From Fibrisoma montanum (GTDB taxonomy: Bacteria > Bacteroidota > Bacteroidia > Cytophagales > Spirosomataceae), in contig NZ_QXED01000003.1 in the NCBI RefSeq assembly GCF_003583365.1, positions 868,001 to 932,000 of the forward strand: 64,000 nucleotides of DNA, written 5' to 3'. The notes under the pieces were generated by a model. The model saw only the letters and a program-made list of their open reading frames with translations, had not been told where the DNA came from and ran no database searches. Below, piece by piece: positions 17,456 through 26,767 of this stretch. A program made the translations under genes and the position numbers. Numbering within the stretch: the stretch's first letter is position 1; each line of letters begins with the position of its first letter.

Positions 17456-17676
17456 AGCGTTAGGGTCGGTTAGAGGAAAAGGATTTACCAGACTGTCCGT
17501 TTAAAGCGGTATGAATTGCAGCGTCTTCCGGTGTAAATTATCCAGGATAACGCCCTGCGGATGAGTGTCGGTTAGGCGGATTGGGAACCGGTACAAACCA
17601 GGCGCATTAAGTTGCCAACCGGTTGCTACTCCCCTTTTTCCCGACGGCACACCACCGCCAGTGGCACCTCGAACGG

Positions 17677-17913
17677 CTAGCGTACCCGGATTCCGATCTG
17701 CCGCTCAGTTCCATCTGCCAACTGACGCAGGCTGAGTACCAGCCTATCCGTTCTGGCCGGGCGCACAAGAACCGGTAAGGCACCGGGCAGGGGCGGACGA
17801 ACCGGCTCCTGTTGCTGCGGAGAGCGGTACGCCAGCAGGGCCGCCACAAGGCCAACCGGCAGGGCCAGCACCAGCCAGATGGTGCGATGAGCGCGTCGAA
17901 GGGTTGGAGTCAT
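17677..17913 (-). CDS. Small single-pass membrane protein, unknown
   Basis: 78 residues from ATG 17913 (MTPTLRRAHRTIWLVLALPV). One transmembrane helix (about 12-28) is followed by a Pro-rich linker and a short C-terminal domain (VLVRPARTDRLVLSLRQLADG). The open frame continues upstream, but that part overlaps the preceding gene and is Cys-rich nonsense. It follows the 67-residue gene by 19 bases in the aquaporin operon and is the probable last gene of the long reverse unit. Function unknown. Confidence 0.6.
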   Translation of the reverse strand: MTPTLRRAHRTIWLVLALPVGLVAALLAYRSPQQQEPVRPPLPGALPVLVRPARTDRLVLSLRQLADGTERQIGIRVR

Positions 17914-17932
17914 AGCATTAAGTGGTTGAAAG

Positions 17933-18136
17933 TCAATTATCTGACCGCCACAGCTTCCATAACAGTAGTGGCCACAAAGCGACCGATGCCGGCCACAACA
18001 GCAGCCTGAGCATAACGGGCATCTGGTGCGCTTCGGGATCAAGACGGGCGGCTCCCCAACCGGCAAAATACACCCCGAACACCGCGCCAGAAACGAGGTA
18101 GCCATAGAAGAGAGTAACAAGCAGTTCGACAGACAT
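17933..18136 (-). CDS. Small membrane protein, unknown
   Basis: 67 residues with two hydrophobic segments (about 5-25 and 43-60) and basic residues at the cytoplasmic ends (WKLWRSDN). Its ATG overlaps the aquaporin stop by one base (TAATG), a typical translational coupling, which supports it as a real gene. I do not recognise the family. Confidence 0.65.
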   Translation of the reverse strand: MSVELLVTLFYGYLVSGAVFGVYFAGWGAARLDPEAHQMPVMLRLLLWPASVALWPLLLWKLWRSDN

Positions 18137-18978
18137 TATGATTCGTTTGATGGATGTTCAATGAGGTGTTTACCGGGGCCGTCTTCGGCCCACCACAGCA
18201 CTTCGTACGTCTGGCAACCGTTGCGCTGCCCCGACAGGTGCATGGCCATCGACCGGCATTCCCCGTAACGCCGGCGGTACTGCCGCCGATACAGCCAGCC
18301 GGCCAGCGACATGCCCGCAATCGGCCCGACGAAATAAATCCAGAGGGCCGTCCAGACACCGGCCGACATCGCCGAGCTGACCGTCCGCGCCGGATTGATG
18401 CTCATGCCCGAATACGGGGCTTCAACCGTGATGTACACCGCCACGAGTACCCCCACAAAATAGCCCGTGTACGGGGCCAGTCGCCGGGAATTGCTAAGGG
18501 CCAGCACCATCGACAGCATCAGGAACGACATGCCGAATTCAAACGCCAGCGCGATCCAGACCCCCGTTTCGCCGGGCACCGTGGCTACGTGGTTCACCGT
18601 TGGGTGGGTCATAAAGTACGGGATAAGGTGGTGCAGGAGGGCAATGGCCAGCACTCCACCCACAAACTGGGCGACGATATAGGCCAGCGCATCGGGTAGC
18701 GCAATCCGGTTCAGCCGCCACTGGGCAATGGTCACGGCCGGATTCAGGTGCGCCCCCGACAGCTTGCCCCAGCGGGAATAGATCAGACTGATCGCGGTCA
18801 GGCCCATAGCGAAGCCAATCAGCGCCCGGCGCAGCAACGGCGAGGGAACAGCCCCCCGAACCGGAAAGGCTGGATGCTCAATCAGGATCACGACAAAGGA
18901 AGCCATGAGCATGAACGTACCCAAAGCCCACGCTTCAATCAGGTAAACAGGCCATTTTTTGCGGAGAGTCGGTGCCAT
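18136..18978 (-). CDS. MIP-family aquaporin/aquaglyceroporin
   Basis: 280 residues. Both half-helix motifs are present: HLNPAV after helix 2 and SINPAR before the last helix, with six membrane spans. The second motif reads GMSINPARTVSSAM. The C-terminal tail (about 235-280) is hydrophilic and longer than usual. It transports water or small polyols through the inner membrane. It is coupled to the two small membrane genes downstream and lies 10 bases after the amylo-1,6-glucosidase gene, which fits an osmolyte or sugar-handling role for the operon. Confidence 0.92.
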   Translation of the reverse strand: MAPTLRKKWPVYLIEAWALGTFMLMASFVVILIEHPAFPVRGAVPSPLLRRALIGFAMGLTAISLIYSRWGKLSGAHLNPAVTIAQWRLNRIALPDALAYIVAQFVGGVLAIALLHHLIPYFMTHPTVNHVATVPGETGVWIALAFEFGMSFLMLSMVLALSNSRRLAPYTGYFVGVLVAVYITVEAPYSGMSINPARTVSSAMSAGVWTALWIYFVGPIAGMSLAGWLYRRQYRRRYGECRSMAMHLSGQRNGCQTYEVLWWAEDGPGKHLIEHPSNES

Positions 18979-18988
18979 GCGTAACCGG

Positions 18989-20968
18989 TTAACGTAGCGG
19001 ATAATCGGACAGCAGCTTGATGATTGCGCCCGTTGACCAGGCCTGATGCACCGTTCCGCGGCCCCGTTTCGGGTGCAGCCCGTCGAAAATTTCCGAGATA
19101 CCGAACAGGCAGTCGTTTTCGTAAAAATGCTGCTTCAGGGTATCCAGTTCGGCATACATCCGACGTTTGGCGGCTTCCGACTGACCATGGATGCGCAGAT
19201 ACGCCTGCCAGTATTCGCCGAGCAGAAACGGCCAGACGGTTCCCTGGTGGTAGGCCGTATCGCGCAGCCAGGGATCACCGCCGTACATGGCCACAAACGC
19301 CGGATCCTGGGGCGACAGTGTCCGCAGGCCGAGGGGGGTGTAGAGGTGCTGCTCGACCGTAGTGAGTACCTGCTGCTGCGCGTGGGGATTCAGCAGCGGG
19401 AATGGTAAACTCAGGGCGTAGATCTGATTGGGCCGGATGCTGGCATCGGGGGCGCTGCCGGGTTTGACAACGTCGTTCAGATAGCCCTGCTCGTTCCAGA
19501 AGTACGGGGAAAAGTTTTCTTCGAATCGCCGAAGCAGCAGGACGTAGAAGTCGGGCTTTTTACGAAGCTGTTTGGCGAAGAAAATGGTAATCTGGAGCGC
19601 ATTGTACCAGAGCGCGTTGATCTCGACGGGGCAACCGTGCCGGGGCGTCACGACGAAATCGCCGACCCGGGCATCCATCCAGGTCAGTTGTACGTTCCCC
19701 TTGCCCCCGTAAAGCAACCCCTCGTCGGTCACGTGGATACCGTAGCGGGTTCCGGCACGGTGGGCGTCGAGAATTGTCAGCAGGTGGTCAAAATGCTGTT
19801 CGATAAACGATACGTCGTCGAAGCGCAGGTAGTACTCGTAAAGGGCCACAAACAGCCAGAGCGTTGCATCGATGGTGTTGTATTCGACGGGGTCCTGGTT
19901 GTTGTCCGGGAAGCGGTTGGGTAACATCCCATCGTCGAGATACAGGAAAAACGTACTCAGAATCCGCTGGGCCATCTGCTGCTGGCCGAGCGAAATGCAC
20001 AGACCGCGCAGGGCAATCATCGTGTCGCGGCCCCAATCCGTAAACCAGTGGTAACCCGCGATTATGGTTTCGCTCTGGGACGCCGGAACGCCGGCCGCCG
20101 ACGTTCCGGTGGTTACTTTCCGTTGCACGATGAACTGATTGGCCGACACGACGAGGTCCTGCAAAAACTGGTCGGACTGCGTACAGCGGAGCGTCTGGAT
20201 CCGTTTGATTTCCGACGCCCGCAACGCATCGGGTGAACTGGCCAGAAAGCGCTCATCGGTCGAAAACGTAAGAAAACATTCGTCGCCGGGTTCCAGACGC
20301 ACTTCCACGAAACCCACCGAATAGGCATCTTCCAGGTAGTCAAGCCCCCGCTGCTGCTCTTCGCGGTAGCTGAAGCGGTTGTACCACGCCCGCGACTCGA
20401 TAAACACCCCGGCCGAAAAAGCGACGTAGAGCGGATCGGCACCAAAGTGCGCGTAAAGTTTCAGCAGGCCCTCCCGTCGTTCGAGGTAATAGTTGAAGTA
20501 ATCGCTACGGTGGAACAGGCTGTGGTAATCGCGGTGAACGAACAGCGGATTCAGCCGCAGCGTAACGGCCTGATGGCCCATGTTCTGGTACGCAACAACA
20601 GTCGTGTTGGCGGTCTGCACCATAAATACCGTTTTGGCAATAGTCTGGCCGCCAACCTGGTAGATCCACCTCGGCAGGGGCAACCGCTCAAACGACACCA
20701 GATACCGCCAGCCCTGCGGATGGACCACTTCGACGTACTGGTTGCTCGACAGCTCGGTCGTAGCCTGATCGGTAAAGAGCGTTTCCTCGACCTTCGATAC
20801 CAGCACCTGCCGGTCGGTGGGTGGGTTCCGGGCCGCCACCAGCAGACCATGGTAGCGCCGGGAGTTGGCCCCGGCCAGTGTGCTGCCGGCATACCCGCCG
20901 AGGCCGTTGGTTATCAGCCATTCCCGCTCGGCGAGGTGTTCGAAATTACTGTTCAGAAAGTAGTACAT
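18989..20968 (-). CDS. Amylo-alpha-1,6-glucosidase / glycogen debranching enzyme family
   Basis: 659 residues, the usual length of the bacterial two-domain form. The N-terminal domain has the family signature EWLITNGLGGYAGSTLAGANSRRYHGLLVA (about 17-47). The C-terminal (alpha/alpha)6 barrel (GDE_C) holds AGYHWFTDWGRDTMIALRGL, with the catalytic acidic residue, and RPNQIYALSLPF and TAYHQGTVWPFLLGEY. It hydrolyses alpha-1,6 branches of glycogen-like glucans. No signal peptide, so cytoplasmic. It begins 6 bases after the GH63-type gene, so the two glucosidases are co-expressed. Confidence 0.93.
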   Translation of the reverse strand: MYYFLNSNFEHLAEREWLITNGLGGYAGSTLAGANSRRYHGLLVAARNPPTDRQVLVSKVEETLFTDQATTELSSNQYVEVVHPQGWRYLVSFERLPLPRWIYQVGGQTIAKTVFMVQTANTTVVAYQNMGHQAVTLRLNPLFVHRDYHSLFHRSDYFNYYLERREGLLKLYAHFGADPLYVAFSAGVFIESRAWYNRFSYREEQQRGLDYLEDAYSVGFVEVRLEPGDECFLTFSTDERFLASSPDALRASEIKRIQTLRCTQSDQFLQDLVVSANQFIVQRKVTTGTSAAGVPASQSETIIAGYHWFTDWGRDTMIALRGLCISLGQQQMAQRILSTFFLYLDDGMLPNRFPDNNQDPVEYNTIDATLWLFVALYEYYLRFDDVSFIEQHFDHLLTILDAHRAGTRYGIHVTDEGLLYGGKGNVQLTWMDARVGDFVVTPRHGCPVEINALWYNALQITIFFAKQLRKKPDFYVLLLRRFEENFSPYFWNEQGYLNDVVKPGSAPDASIRPNQIYALSLPFPLLNPHAQQQVLTTVEQHLYTPLGLRTLSPQDPAFVAMYGGDPWLRDTAYHQGTVWPFLLGEYWQAYLRIHGQSEAAKRRMYAELDTLKQHFYENDCLFGISEIFDGLHPKRGRGTVHQAWSTGAIIKLLSDYPLR

Positions 20969-20974
20969 GGCCGA

Positions 20975-23638
20975 TCAGGAGACGACAGGGGCCGGTTGCC
21001 GACTGACTGTCTTGATAAAAACCTGATCGATGAGATGCGCTACAACACCCGTCCAGCCGGTCTGGTGCGACGCGCCCACGCCCCGCCCGGTATCCCCGTG
21101 AAAATACTCGTAGAACAGCACCAGATCCCGGAAGTGCGGATCGTCGCGGTAAACGGCATCCCAACCGTGGATGGGTCGATTGCCGTCGGCCCCCGGCCGG
21201 AACAGACCAACCAGCCGTTCGGTCAGGGCTTCGGCTACCCGCCCGAGCGTCATGAACTGACCACTACCGGTAGGAAACTCGACCTGAAGGGACTGACCAT
21301 AATACCGGTCATACTGCCGAAGCGCCTGCACCAGCAGGTAGTTCATCGGCATCCAGATCGGTCCGCGCCAGTTGGAGTTTCCGCCGAACGCGCCCGTCGT
21401 TGATTCACCGGGATCGTAGCGCAACCCGAACTGCTCGCCATTGATGTCGACCTGATACCCCCGTTCATGGACTCTGGAGATACTCCGAATACCGCCTGGC
21501 GCCAGAAATTCGTCTTCGTCGAGCATCGCCTGCAACAGCCGCTGCAACCGCCGGGGTGGAATCAGCGACAGCAGGATCTGATCCGGTTCGGCAGCGTCGA
21601 CCACCTGATACTTTACAATCTTGGCGCGGTATTCGGCAAACCACCTGAGCCGGAACGTGAAGTCGGGGGCGTTATCAAAATGACTCATGTCTAGCGGCAG
21701 CACGGCAAAGAGAGTCGACAACCCCACCAGCGACCGTACTTTGAGGGGAATGTGCCGGCCGTCGGGCAGGGCCAGTACGTCGTAGAAAAATCCTTCGCGC
21801 TCATCCCAGGACCCCGACATATCCGGGTCCTGCGTGATGCGGTTGAGGGATTCGGCGATGTACACGAAGTGTTCGAAGAACTTGGTAGCCATATCCTCGT
21901 AGGCCGCATCGTGCCGGGTGATCTCCAGCGCAATTTCGAGCATGTTGAGGCAGTACATCCCCATCCAGGCAGTACCATCGGCCTGCACGAGCCGTCCTCC
22001 GCCGGGAATGGCCGCGCTTCGGTCGAACACGCCGATGTTGTCCAGCCCCAGAAACCCGCCTTCAAATACATTCTTTCCGTGCGTATCCTTCCGGTTGACC
22101 CACCACGTGAAATTGAGACTGAGTTTATGGAAGGCCTTTTTCAGAAAAACGATGTCCGAAACGCCCCGTCTGGCCTTTTCAATCTGATACACCTGCCAGC
22201 AGGCCCAGGCATGCACGGGCGGGTTGACGTCGCCAAACGCCCATTCGTAGGCCGGAATCTGGCCGTTGGGGTGCATGTACCACTCCCGCAGAAACAGGAG
22301 CAACTGCTGCTTGGCAAAGCCGGGGTCGATCATCGCCAGCGGAACGCAGTGAAACGCCAGGTCCCAGGCCGCGTACCAGGGGTACTCCCATTTGTCGGGC
22401 ATGGAGATAATGTCTTCGTTGTTGAGCGACTCCCACTGGTGGTTGCGGCCCGTCCGGCGACTGGCGGGTGGTGTCGGCTGCCCCGGATCGCCCGCCAGCC
22501 AGCGCGGAATATCGATGTGGTAATACTGCTTCGACCAGAGCATCCCCGCAAAGGCCTGCCGCTGGATGTTGGCCAGTTCAGGATTCGTGTGCGACGCCAC
22601 AAACTGGCTGTAAAAGCCATCCGACTCCTGCCGGCGCAGGTCGATCAGCTCATCAAACCCGTCGAATGGCTCAGTCACTACGTCTGCACTCAGCCGCAGA
22701 CAAACCGTCGCGCTGGCGCCACCCGCTATCCGCAGGGCGTACATCGGTGCAAACTTGGTACCGGCCGTTCGCCCGTCCATCCAGTCGAAATCGTGGTTGA
22801 TTACGGCCCGGTGAAACGCATCCTTCACGAACGGGGATGGGTTAGGAAAGCCGTATACGCGTTCGTTGTTGGTTTCGTTTTCGGTGAAGAGGGTACGCTG
22901 GGCGGGCTGGAAATAGAACTGATACGTACCCAGTTCTTCGTGCCTGGCCCGAACGTGCCCCACCGGATCGTGGGCAATCAAGGACAGATTCGGCTTTTCG
23001 GCCATCTGACCAAACGACCACAGGTTCCGGAACCAGAGCGTCGGCAGCAGCGTCAGTTCAGCAGGATCAGCCGCCCGGTTGTGGACCGTAATCCGGATCA
23101 GTATGTCGTCTTCGGCCGCTTTGGCGTACTCGGTCACTACGTCGAAGTACCGGCTGTCCTGAAACACGCCCGTATCGAGCAGCTCATATTCCGGTTCGTG
23201 CCGCCCCCGGCTGCGGTTAGTATGTACCAGGTCGGCATAGGGAAACTCGCGTTGCGGGTACTTGTACAAATGCTTCATGTACGAGTGCGTGGGGGTGCTG
23301 TCGAGGTAATAGTACAACTCCTTCACATCTTCACCATGATTGCCTTCGGGGCCGGTCAGACCGAACAGCCGCTCTTTCAGGATGGGGTCGCGACCGTTCC
23401 AGAGCGCCAGCGCAAAACACAGCCGCTGCCGGTCGTCGGAGATACCGGCCAGCCCATCTTCACCCCAGCGGTATGCCCTCGACCGGGCGTGATCGTGCGG
23501 GAAATAGTCCCAGGCGGTGCCGTGGGGGCTGTAGTCTTCGCGGACGGTACCCCACTGCCGTTCAGACAGGTAGGGGCCCCACTTTCGCCAGGTGAGTCCG
23601 GCTTCAATACGTTCTTGTTCAGGGGATGGATTAGTCAT
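20975..23638 (-). CDS. GH63-like (MGH1-type) glucosidase
   Basis: 887 residues. The opening (EERIEAGLTWRKWGPYLSERQWGTVREDYSPHG type) and an (alpha/alpha)6 C-terminal half match the large bacterial family annotated as glucosidase of the mannosylglycerate-hydrolase-like GH63 group. Recognisable pieces include WEYPWYAAWDLAFHCVPLAMIDPGFAKQQL, GNSNWRGPIWMPMNYLLVQAL and GWTGVVAHLID. Substrates in characterised relatives are glucosylglycerate or alpha-glucosides; the substrate here is not proven. No signal peptide. Sixth gene of the long reverse operon. Confidence 0.88.
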   Translation of the reverse strand: MTNPSPEQERIEAGLTWRKWGPYLSERQWGTVREDYSPHGTAWDYFPHDHARSRAYRWGEDGLAGISDDRQRLCFALALWNGRDPILKERLFGLTGPEGNHGEDVKELYYYLDSTPTHSYMKHLYKYPQREFPYADLVHTNRSRGRHEPEYELLDTGVFQDSRYFDVVTEYAKAAEDDILIRITVHNRAADPAELTLLPTLWFRNLWSFGQMAEKPNLSLIAHDPVGHVRARHEELGTYQFYFQPAQRTLFTENETNNERVYGFPNPSPFVKDAFHRAVINHDFDWMDGRTAGTKFAPMYALRIAGGASATVCLRLSADVVTEPFDGFDELIDLRRQESDGFYSQFVASHTNPELANIQRQAFAGMLWSKQYYHIDIPRWLAGDPGQPTPPASRRTGRNHQWESLNNEDIISMPDKWEYPWYAAWDLAFHCVPLAMIDPGFAKQQLLLFLREWYMHPNGQIPAYEWAFGDVNPPVHAWACWQVYQIEKARRGVSDIVFLKKAFHKLSLNFTWWVNRKDTHGKNVFEGGFLGLDNIGVFDRSAAIPGGGRLVQADGTAWMGMYCLNMLEIALEITRHDAAYEDMATKFFEHFVYIAESLNRITQDPDMSGSWDEREGFFYDVLALPDGRHIPLKVRSLVGLSTLFAVLPLDMSHFDNAPDFTFRLRWFAEYRAKIVKYQVVDAAEPDQILLSLIPPRRLQRLLQAMLDEDEFLAPGGIRSISRVHERGYQVDINGEQFGLRYDPGESTTGAFGGNSNWRGPIWMPMNYLLVQALRQYDRYYGQSLQVEFPTGSGQFMTLGRVAEALTERLVGLFRPGADGNRPIHGWDAVYRDDPHFRDLVLFYEYFHGDTGRGVGASHQTGWTGVVAHLIDQVFIKTVSRQPAPVVS

Positions 23639-23688
23639 ACAGTTGGAAGGTTTATACGGCGACCGCCGGGCCGGTCTTTACTAGTCAG

Positions 23689-24504
23689 TTACCCGTTATC
23701 TTCAAATCCGGGATAAAGCGCCATACCGCCGTCGACGACGATGGTCTGACCGTGAATATAATCAGCCTCGTCGGATGCGAGCCACGCCACCACGGCACCA
23801 ATGTCCGATGTTTCACCAATTCGTTTGTACGGGATCAGTTTAAGCAGGTGATTCAGCGACTGAGGGGTTTCCCAGGCGCCCCGGTTGATGGGCGTCCGAA
23901 TCGCCCCGGGGGCTACACTGTTTACCCGGACTTTGTACTCGCCCAGTTCCTGCGCAATCGACTTCATGAGCAGCATCACCCCTCCTTTCGAAGCCGCGTA
24001 GTTGGCATGGCCCGCCCACGGAATGAACTCATGTACCGAACTCATACAAATGATTTTACCGGTCGCCTGCGACACCTCCGGCCGTGGCCCCCGGCGCAGA
24101 AACTCGCGGGCCGCTTCGCGGGCGCACAGAAACTGTCCCGTCAGGTTCACGTCCAGTACAAACCGCCACTGCGCCAGGGTCATATCGACAAATAACGAAT
24201 CTTTCTGTAAACCGGCATTATTTACCAGAATATCAACCGTCCCGAATGCCTCGATTGTTTGCGCAAACAGCTGCTGTACCTGATCTTCCTGGCTGATATC
24301 GGCCTGCACCAGCAGTACCTGCCCGTCGTCGGCGCGGATGATACCGGCCACGTCTTCGGCCCCGGCGGGGTTGCCGATGTAATTAACGACGACGTTGGCA
24401 CCTTCGCGGGCCAGGGCAATGGCACAGGCCCGGCCAATACCCGAACTCGCGCCGGTGATAATGGCCGTCTGCCCGACAAGCCGCTGATTTGGTTTTTGAT
24501 ACAT
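23689..24504 (-). CDS. SDR family oxidoreductase (glucose 1-dehydrogenase-like)
   Basis: 271 residues, a classical short-chain dehydrogenase: cofactor motif TGASSGIGRA (about 18-27), NNAG at about 95, catalytic Ser in ICMSSVHE, and YAASKGG with the active Tyr and Lys. The C-terminus (DEADYIHGQTIVVDGGMALYPGF) matches the glucose-1-dehydrogenase-like subgroup. It lies between the SMP-30 lactonase gene and the GH63 gene. Since a glucose dehydrogenase makes gluconolactone, pairing with a lactonase is chemically sensible, but substrate is inferred. Confidence 0.88.
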   Translation of the reverse strand: MYQKPNQRLVGQTAIITGASSGIGRACAIALAREGANVVVNYIGNPAGAEDVAGIIRADDGQVLLVQADISQEDQVQQLFAQTIEAFGTVDILVNNAGLQKDSLFVDMTLAQWRFVLDVNLTGQFLCAREAAREFLRRGPRPEVSQATGKIICMSSVHEFIPWAGHANYAASKGGVMLLMKSIAQELGEYKVRVNSVAPGAIRTPINRGAWETPQSLNHLLKLIPYKRIGETSDIGAVVAWLASDEADYIHGQTIVVDGGMALYPGFEDNG

Positions 24505-24561
24505 GAGGTGTTGGGAGTGAATTGATTGAACCCGGCTGGCAAGCCCGGCTCGTCCTGAAAT

Positions 24562-26208
24562 CTATTTTGCCAGCCTGCCGCCGTTCACCGTCCTGATTTT
24601 ATACAAACCCGTATGGGCGGTCAGGTACAGCGTCTTGCCGTCGTCGCCCCAGGCCATGTTCGCCGGGCGTTCGGGACCGATGATTTTGCCAAGGTACCTA
24701 CCGGCCGGCGAGAGAATGCCTACGCCCCCCGGTATCGATACGAACAGATAGCCTTTGGTATCCACCTTCACACCGTCGAGGGCTTCGTCGGCGGGACCAC
24801 CATCGGGGTCGCTTTTGTTCAGGTCGAAAAATACCCTGCCATTGGCCAGCATACCGTCGGATTTTACCTCATACCGCCAGAGCGTTTTGGTACGCTGGAT
24901 AGCGCGGATGTCCCAGTTCGATACGTACAGGTACGTTTCGTCGGGCGAAAACGCGATGCCGTTTGGTCCGCCGAGGTCGGTAGTCAGCAGGTCCGTTTTG
25001 CCGTTGCGAATGCGGTAGACGCCCGAGTGGGGCGTTTCCTTGCGCGGGTCATCGTAGGCTTTCGGCAGGCCATAGGGCGGGTCGGTGAAGTAGATGTCGC
25101 CGTTTGATTTAATCACCAGATCGTTCGGACTGTTCAGTTTTTTACCGCCGTACGTATCCGAGAGCACCGTCATGGGCCCTTTCAGTTCATCGCGCACGAT
25201 CCGCCGGTTGCCGTGCTGACAGACAACCAGCCGCCCCTGCGGGTCAATGGCCAGGCCGTTGGAACCGGGCTGGTGGTATTCGCCGATGTTATAGCCGGTG
25301 TAGCCCGTTTTGGTCATGTATACCGTCACGTTGCCCATCGTCGGGTCGTATTTGTAAATGACGTTTGCATTCGGGTCGCTGAACAGCAGGTAGCCGTCGG
25401 GGTGCCAGACCGGCCCTTCGGTAAACTGAAACCCATCGGCTACTTTCTCGATTTTCACCGTCGGATCAAGCGCCTTTTTCAGTTCATCCTGCCTCATAAC
25501 CACCTGCCCCAGGTTCGTCCAGGCATCGGGCGTCGGCTTTTTCGGGTAAAAATCCAGGGTCGCGCTCCGAATCCAGACGTAGTTGCCGGGCAGATCAGCC
25601 ACCGGCCCGTTGGTTACCAGAATGGCCAGGTCGACCGTTTCGCCGGGTTTGGCATCATCGGTCAGCCAGACACGCTGGCGGGCATTATAGCCGTTGATGA
25701 CGCCGTTGGCCCGCGCTCCGTACGATTTACGCAGTTTGCCGTTGATTCTGACTTCGCTGTAATCGTCGGCCACCAGCTCGAACAGTACCCGCGAACCGGT
25801 CACGGCAAACGTCCCTACCGTTTCCGGCAGCGTGACCTTCACCCGGTACCAGACGTGGCTGAGCAGCCCGTTGCCACGGCGGGTTTCGAGGTCCGTAGCC
25901 GCCACGGCCTGCCAGTCGGCCTGGTCGAACGCCGGTGTGCCGGCCTGCGGTTCGAGCGCAAAGGTGCTGATGGCCCTGCCGGTTGGGTACAGAAGCGCGT
26001 TGTCCGTTTCAGACGGGCCGGGGGCGTTGAACGGGGCCGGTACGATTCGGGCATTCAGGGTTTTCCACTTCGCGTTTACCAGCTGCGTGCCTTCGGTGGT
26101 ACGCAGGTCGACCACGGCAACGGCATTGCCCCAGGCCAGTTCGCGGATTTCCTGCGCCCGTGCCCGACCCGAAATCAGCAGAATCGCCAGGATGCAGAGT
26201 CGAATCAT
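24562..26208 (-). CDS. Secreted SMP-30/gluconolactonase family protein with N-terminal extra domain
   Basis: About 548 residues from ATG 26208, which leaves one base to the upstream stop and gives a signal peptide (MIRLCILAILLISGRARAQ). Residues about 20-250 form a beta-rich domain with a galactose-binding-like look (VLFELVADDYSEVRINGKL). The C-terminal six-bladed propeller (about 265-548) has the SMP-30 marks FTEGPVWHPDGYLLFSD, NGLAIDPQGRLVVCQHG, SPNDLVIKSNGDIYFTDPPYG and PNGIAFSPDETYLYVSN. It would hydrolyse sugar lactones in the periplasm. The extra domain makes it about twice the usual length. Confidence 0.9.
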   Translation of the reverse strand: MIRLCILAILLISGRARAQEIRELAWGNAVAVVDLRTTEGTQLVNAKWKTLNARIVPAPFNAPGPSETDNALLYPTGRAISTFALEPQAGTPAFDQADWQAVAATDLETRRGNGLLSHVWYRVKVTLPETVGTFAVTGSRVLFELVADDYSEVRINGKLRKSYGARANGVINGYNARQRVWLTDDAKPGETVDLAILVTNGPVADLPGNYVWIRSATLDFYPKKPTPDAWTNLGQVVMRQDELKKALDPTVKIEKVADGFQFTEGPVWHPDGYLLFSDPNANVIYKYDPTMGNVTVYMTKTGYTGYNIGEYHQPGSNGLAIDPQGRLVVCQHGNRRIVRDELKGPMTVLSDTYGGKKLNSPNDLVIKSNGDIYFTDPPYGLPKAYDDPRKETPHSGVYRIRNGKTDLLTTDLGGPNGIAFSPDETYLYVSNWDIRAIQRTKTLWRYEVKSDGMLANGRVFFDLNKSDPDGGPADEALDGVKVDTKGYLFVSIPGGVGILSPAGRYLGKIIGPERPANMAWGDDGKTLYLTAHTGLYKIRTVNGGRLAK

Positions 26209-26209
26209 T

Positions 26210-26680
26210 TTAGTCGAGTTTCGCACTGGCGCCCGCTTTAGCTATTTCGGTGTCCTGATCGGCGCTCTTGGCTCCGCTCACGCCGATGGCTCCGATGACC
26301 TCACCTTTGTAGATGATTGGAAACCCGCCCTGCAGCATCACGGGACCTACGGTTGTCAGCGCAAAGCGACCGCCGTTGATGTTGTCTTCAAAGCCTTTGG
26401 TTTCCTTTTTGAACAGCGCGGCCGAGCGGGCCTTCTGGAACGACACCTCAGCGGCCTGGGCAAAGGTGCCATCCATCCGTTCGAGGTAAAGCAGATGTCC
26501 GCCCGCATCGACAATGGCGACGCTGCCACCGGGAGCCGCGTTGTCGGCCGCGTATTTGAGCGAAGCAGCCGCTATCTTTTTGCAGCTCTCCTGTGTGAGC
26601 AGGTACGTTGTTTTCACCTGCGCCTGCGCGAGGGTAGCCAGGGTGATCAGTACGCTGGTAATGAGTAAAGACGTTGCCAT
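26210..26680 (-). CDS. GlcG/HbpS family haem-binding-like secreted protein
   Basis: 156 residues from ATG 26680, which yields a signal peptide (MATSLLITSVLITLATLAQA); the longer frame to 26758 runs through a hairpin and is rejected. The domain matches GlcG/HbpS (DUF336): AAASLKYAADNAAPGGSVAI, DAGGHLLYLERMDG and GEVIGAIGVSGAKSADQDTEIAKAG. Streptomyces HbpS binds haem and iron outside the cell; other members sit in glycolate and diol operons. One base separates it from the lactonase gene, so the two are coupled. Confidence 0.88.
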   Translation of the reverse strand: MATSLLITSVLITLATLAQAQVKTTYLLTQESCKKIAAASLKYAADNAAPGGSVAIVDAGGHLLYLERMDGTFAQAAEVSFQKARSAALFKKETKGFEDNINGGRFALTTVGPVMLQGGFPIIYKGEVIGAIGVSGAKSADQDTEIAKAGASAKLD

Positions 26681-26722
26681 CGTGCAGAATAAATTAGGTG
26701 TGTTCTGGGGTCGGGTTGGTGG

Positions 26723-26750
26723 TGGGGCCGGGTTTGGGAACCCGGCCCCA
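26723..26750 (-). terminator. 12-bp GC-rich hairpin inside the reverse operon
   Basis: TGGGGCCGGGTT (26723-26734) pairs exactly with 26739-26750 around the 4-base loop TGGG. It lies between the stop of the YHS gene and the start of the HbpS gene. There is no T tract, so partial termination or mRNA stabilisation is more likely than full termination. Confidence 0.55.
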
Positions 26751-26767
26751 CGAATCAATGAACCGGC

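Noticed and set aside
26681-26758. N-terminal extension of the HbpS-like protein
   Set aside because: It would be Pro-rich, run through the hairpin and destroy the signal peptide.
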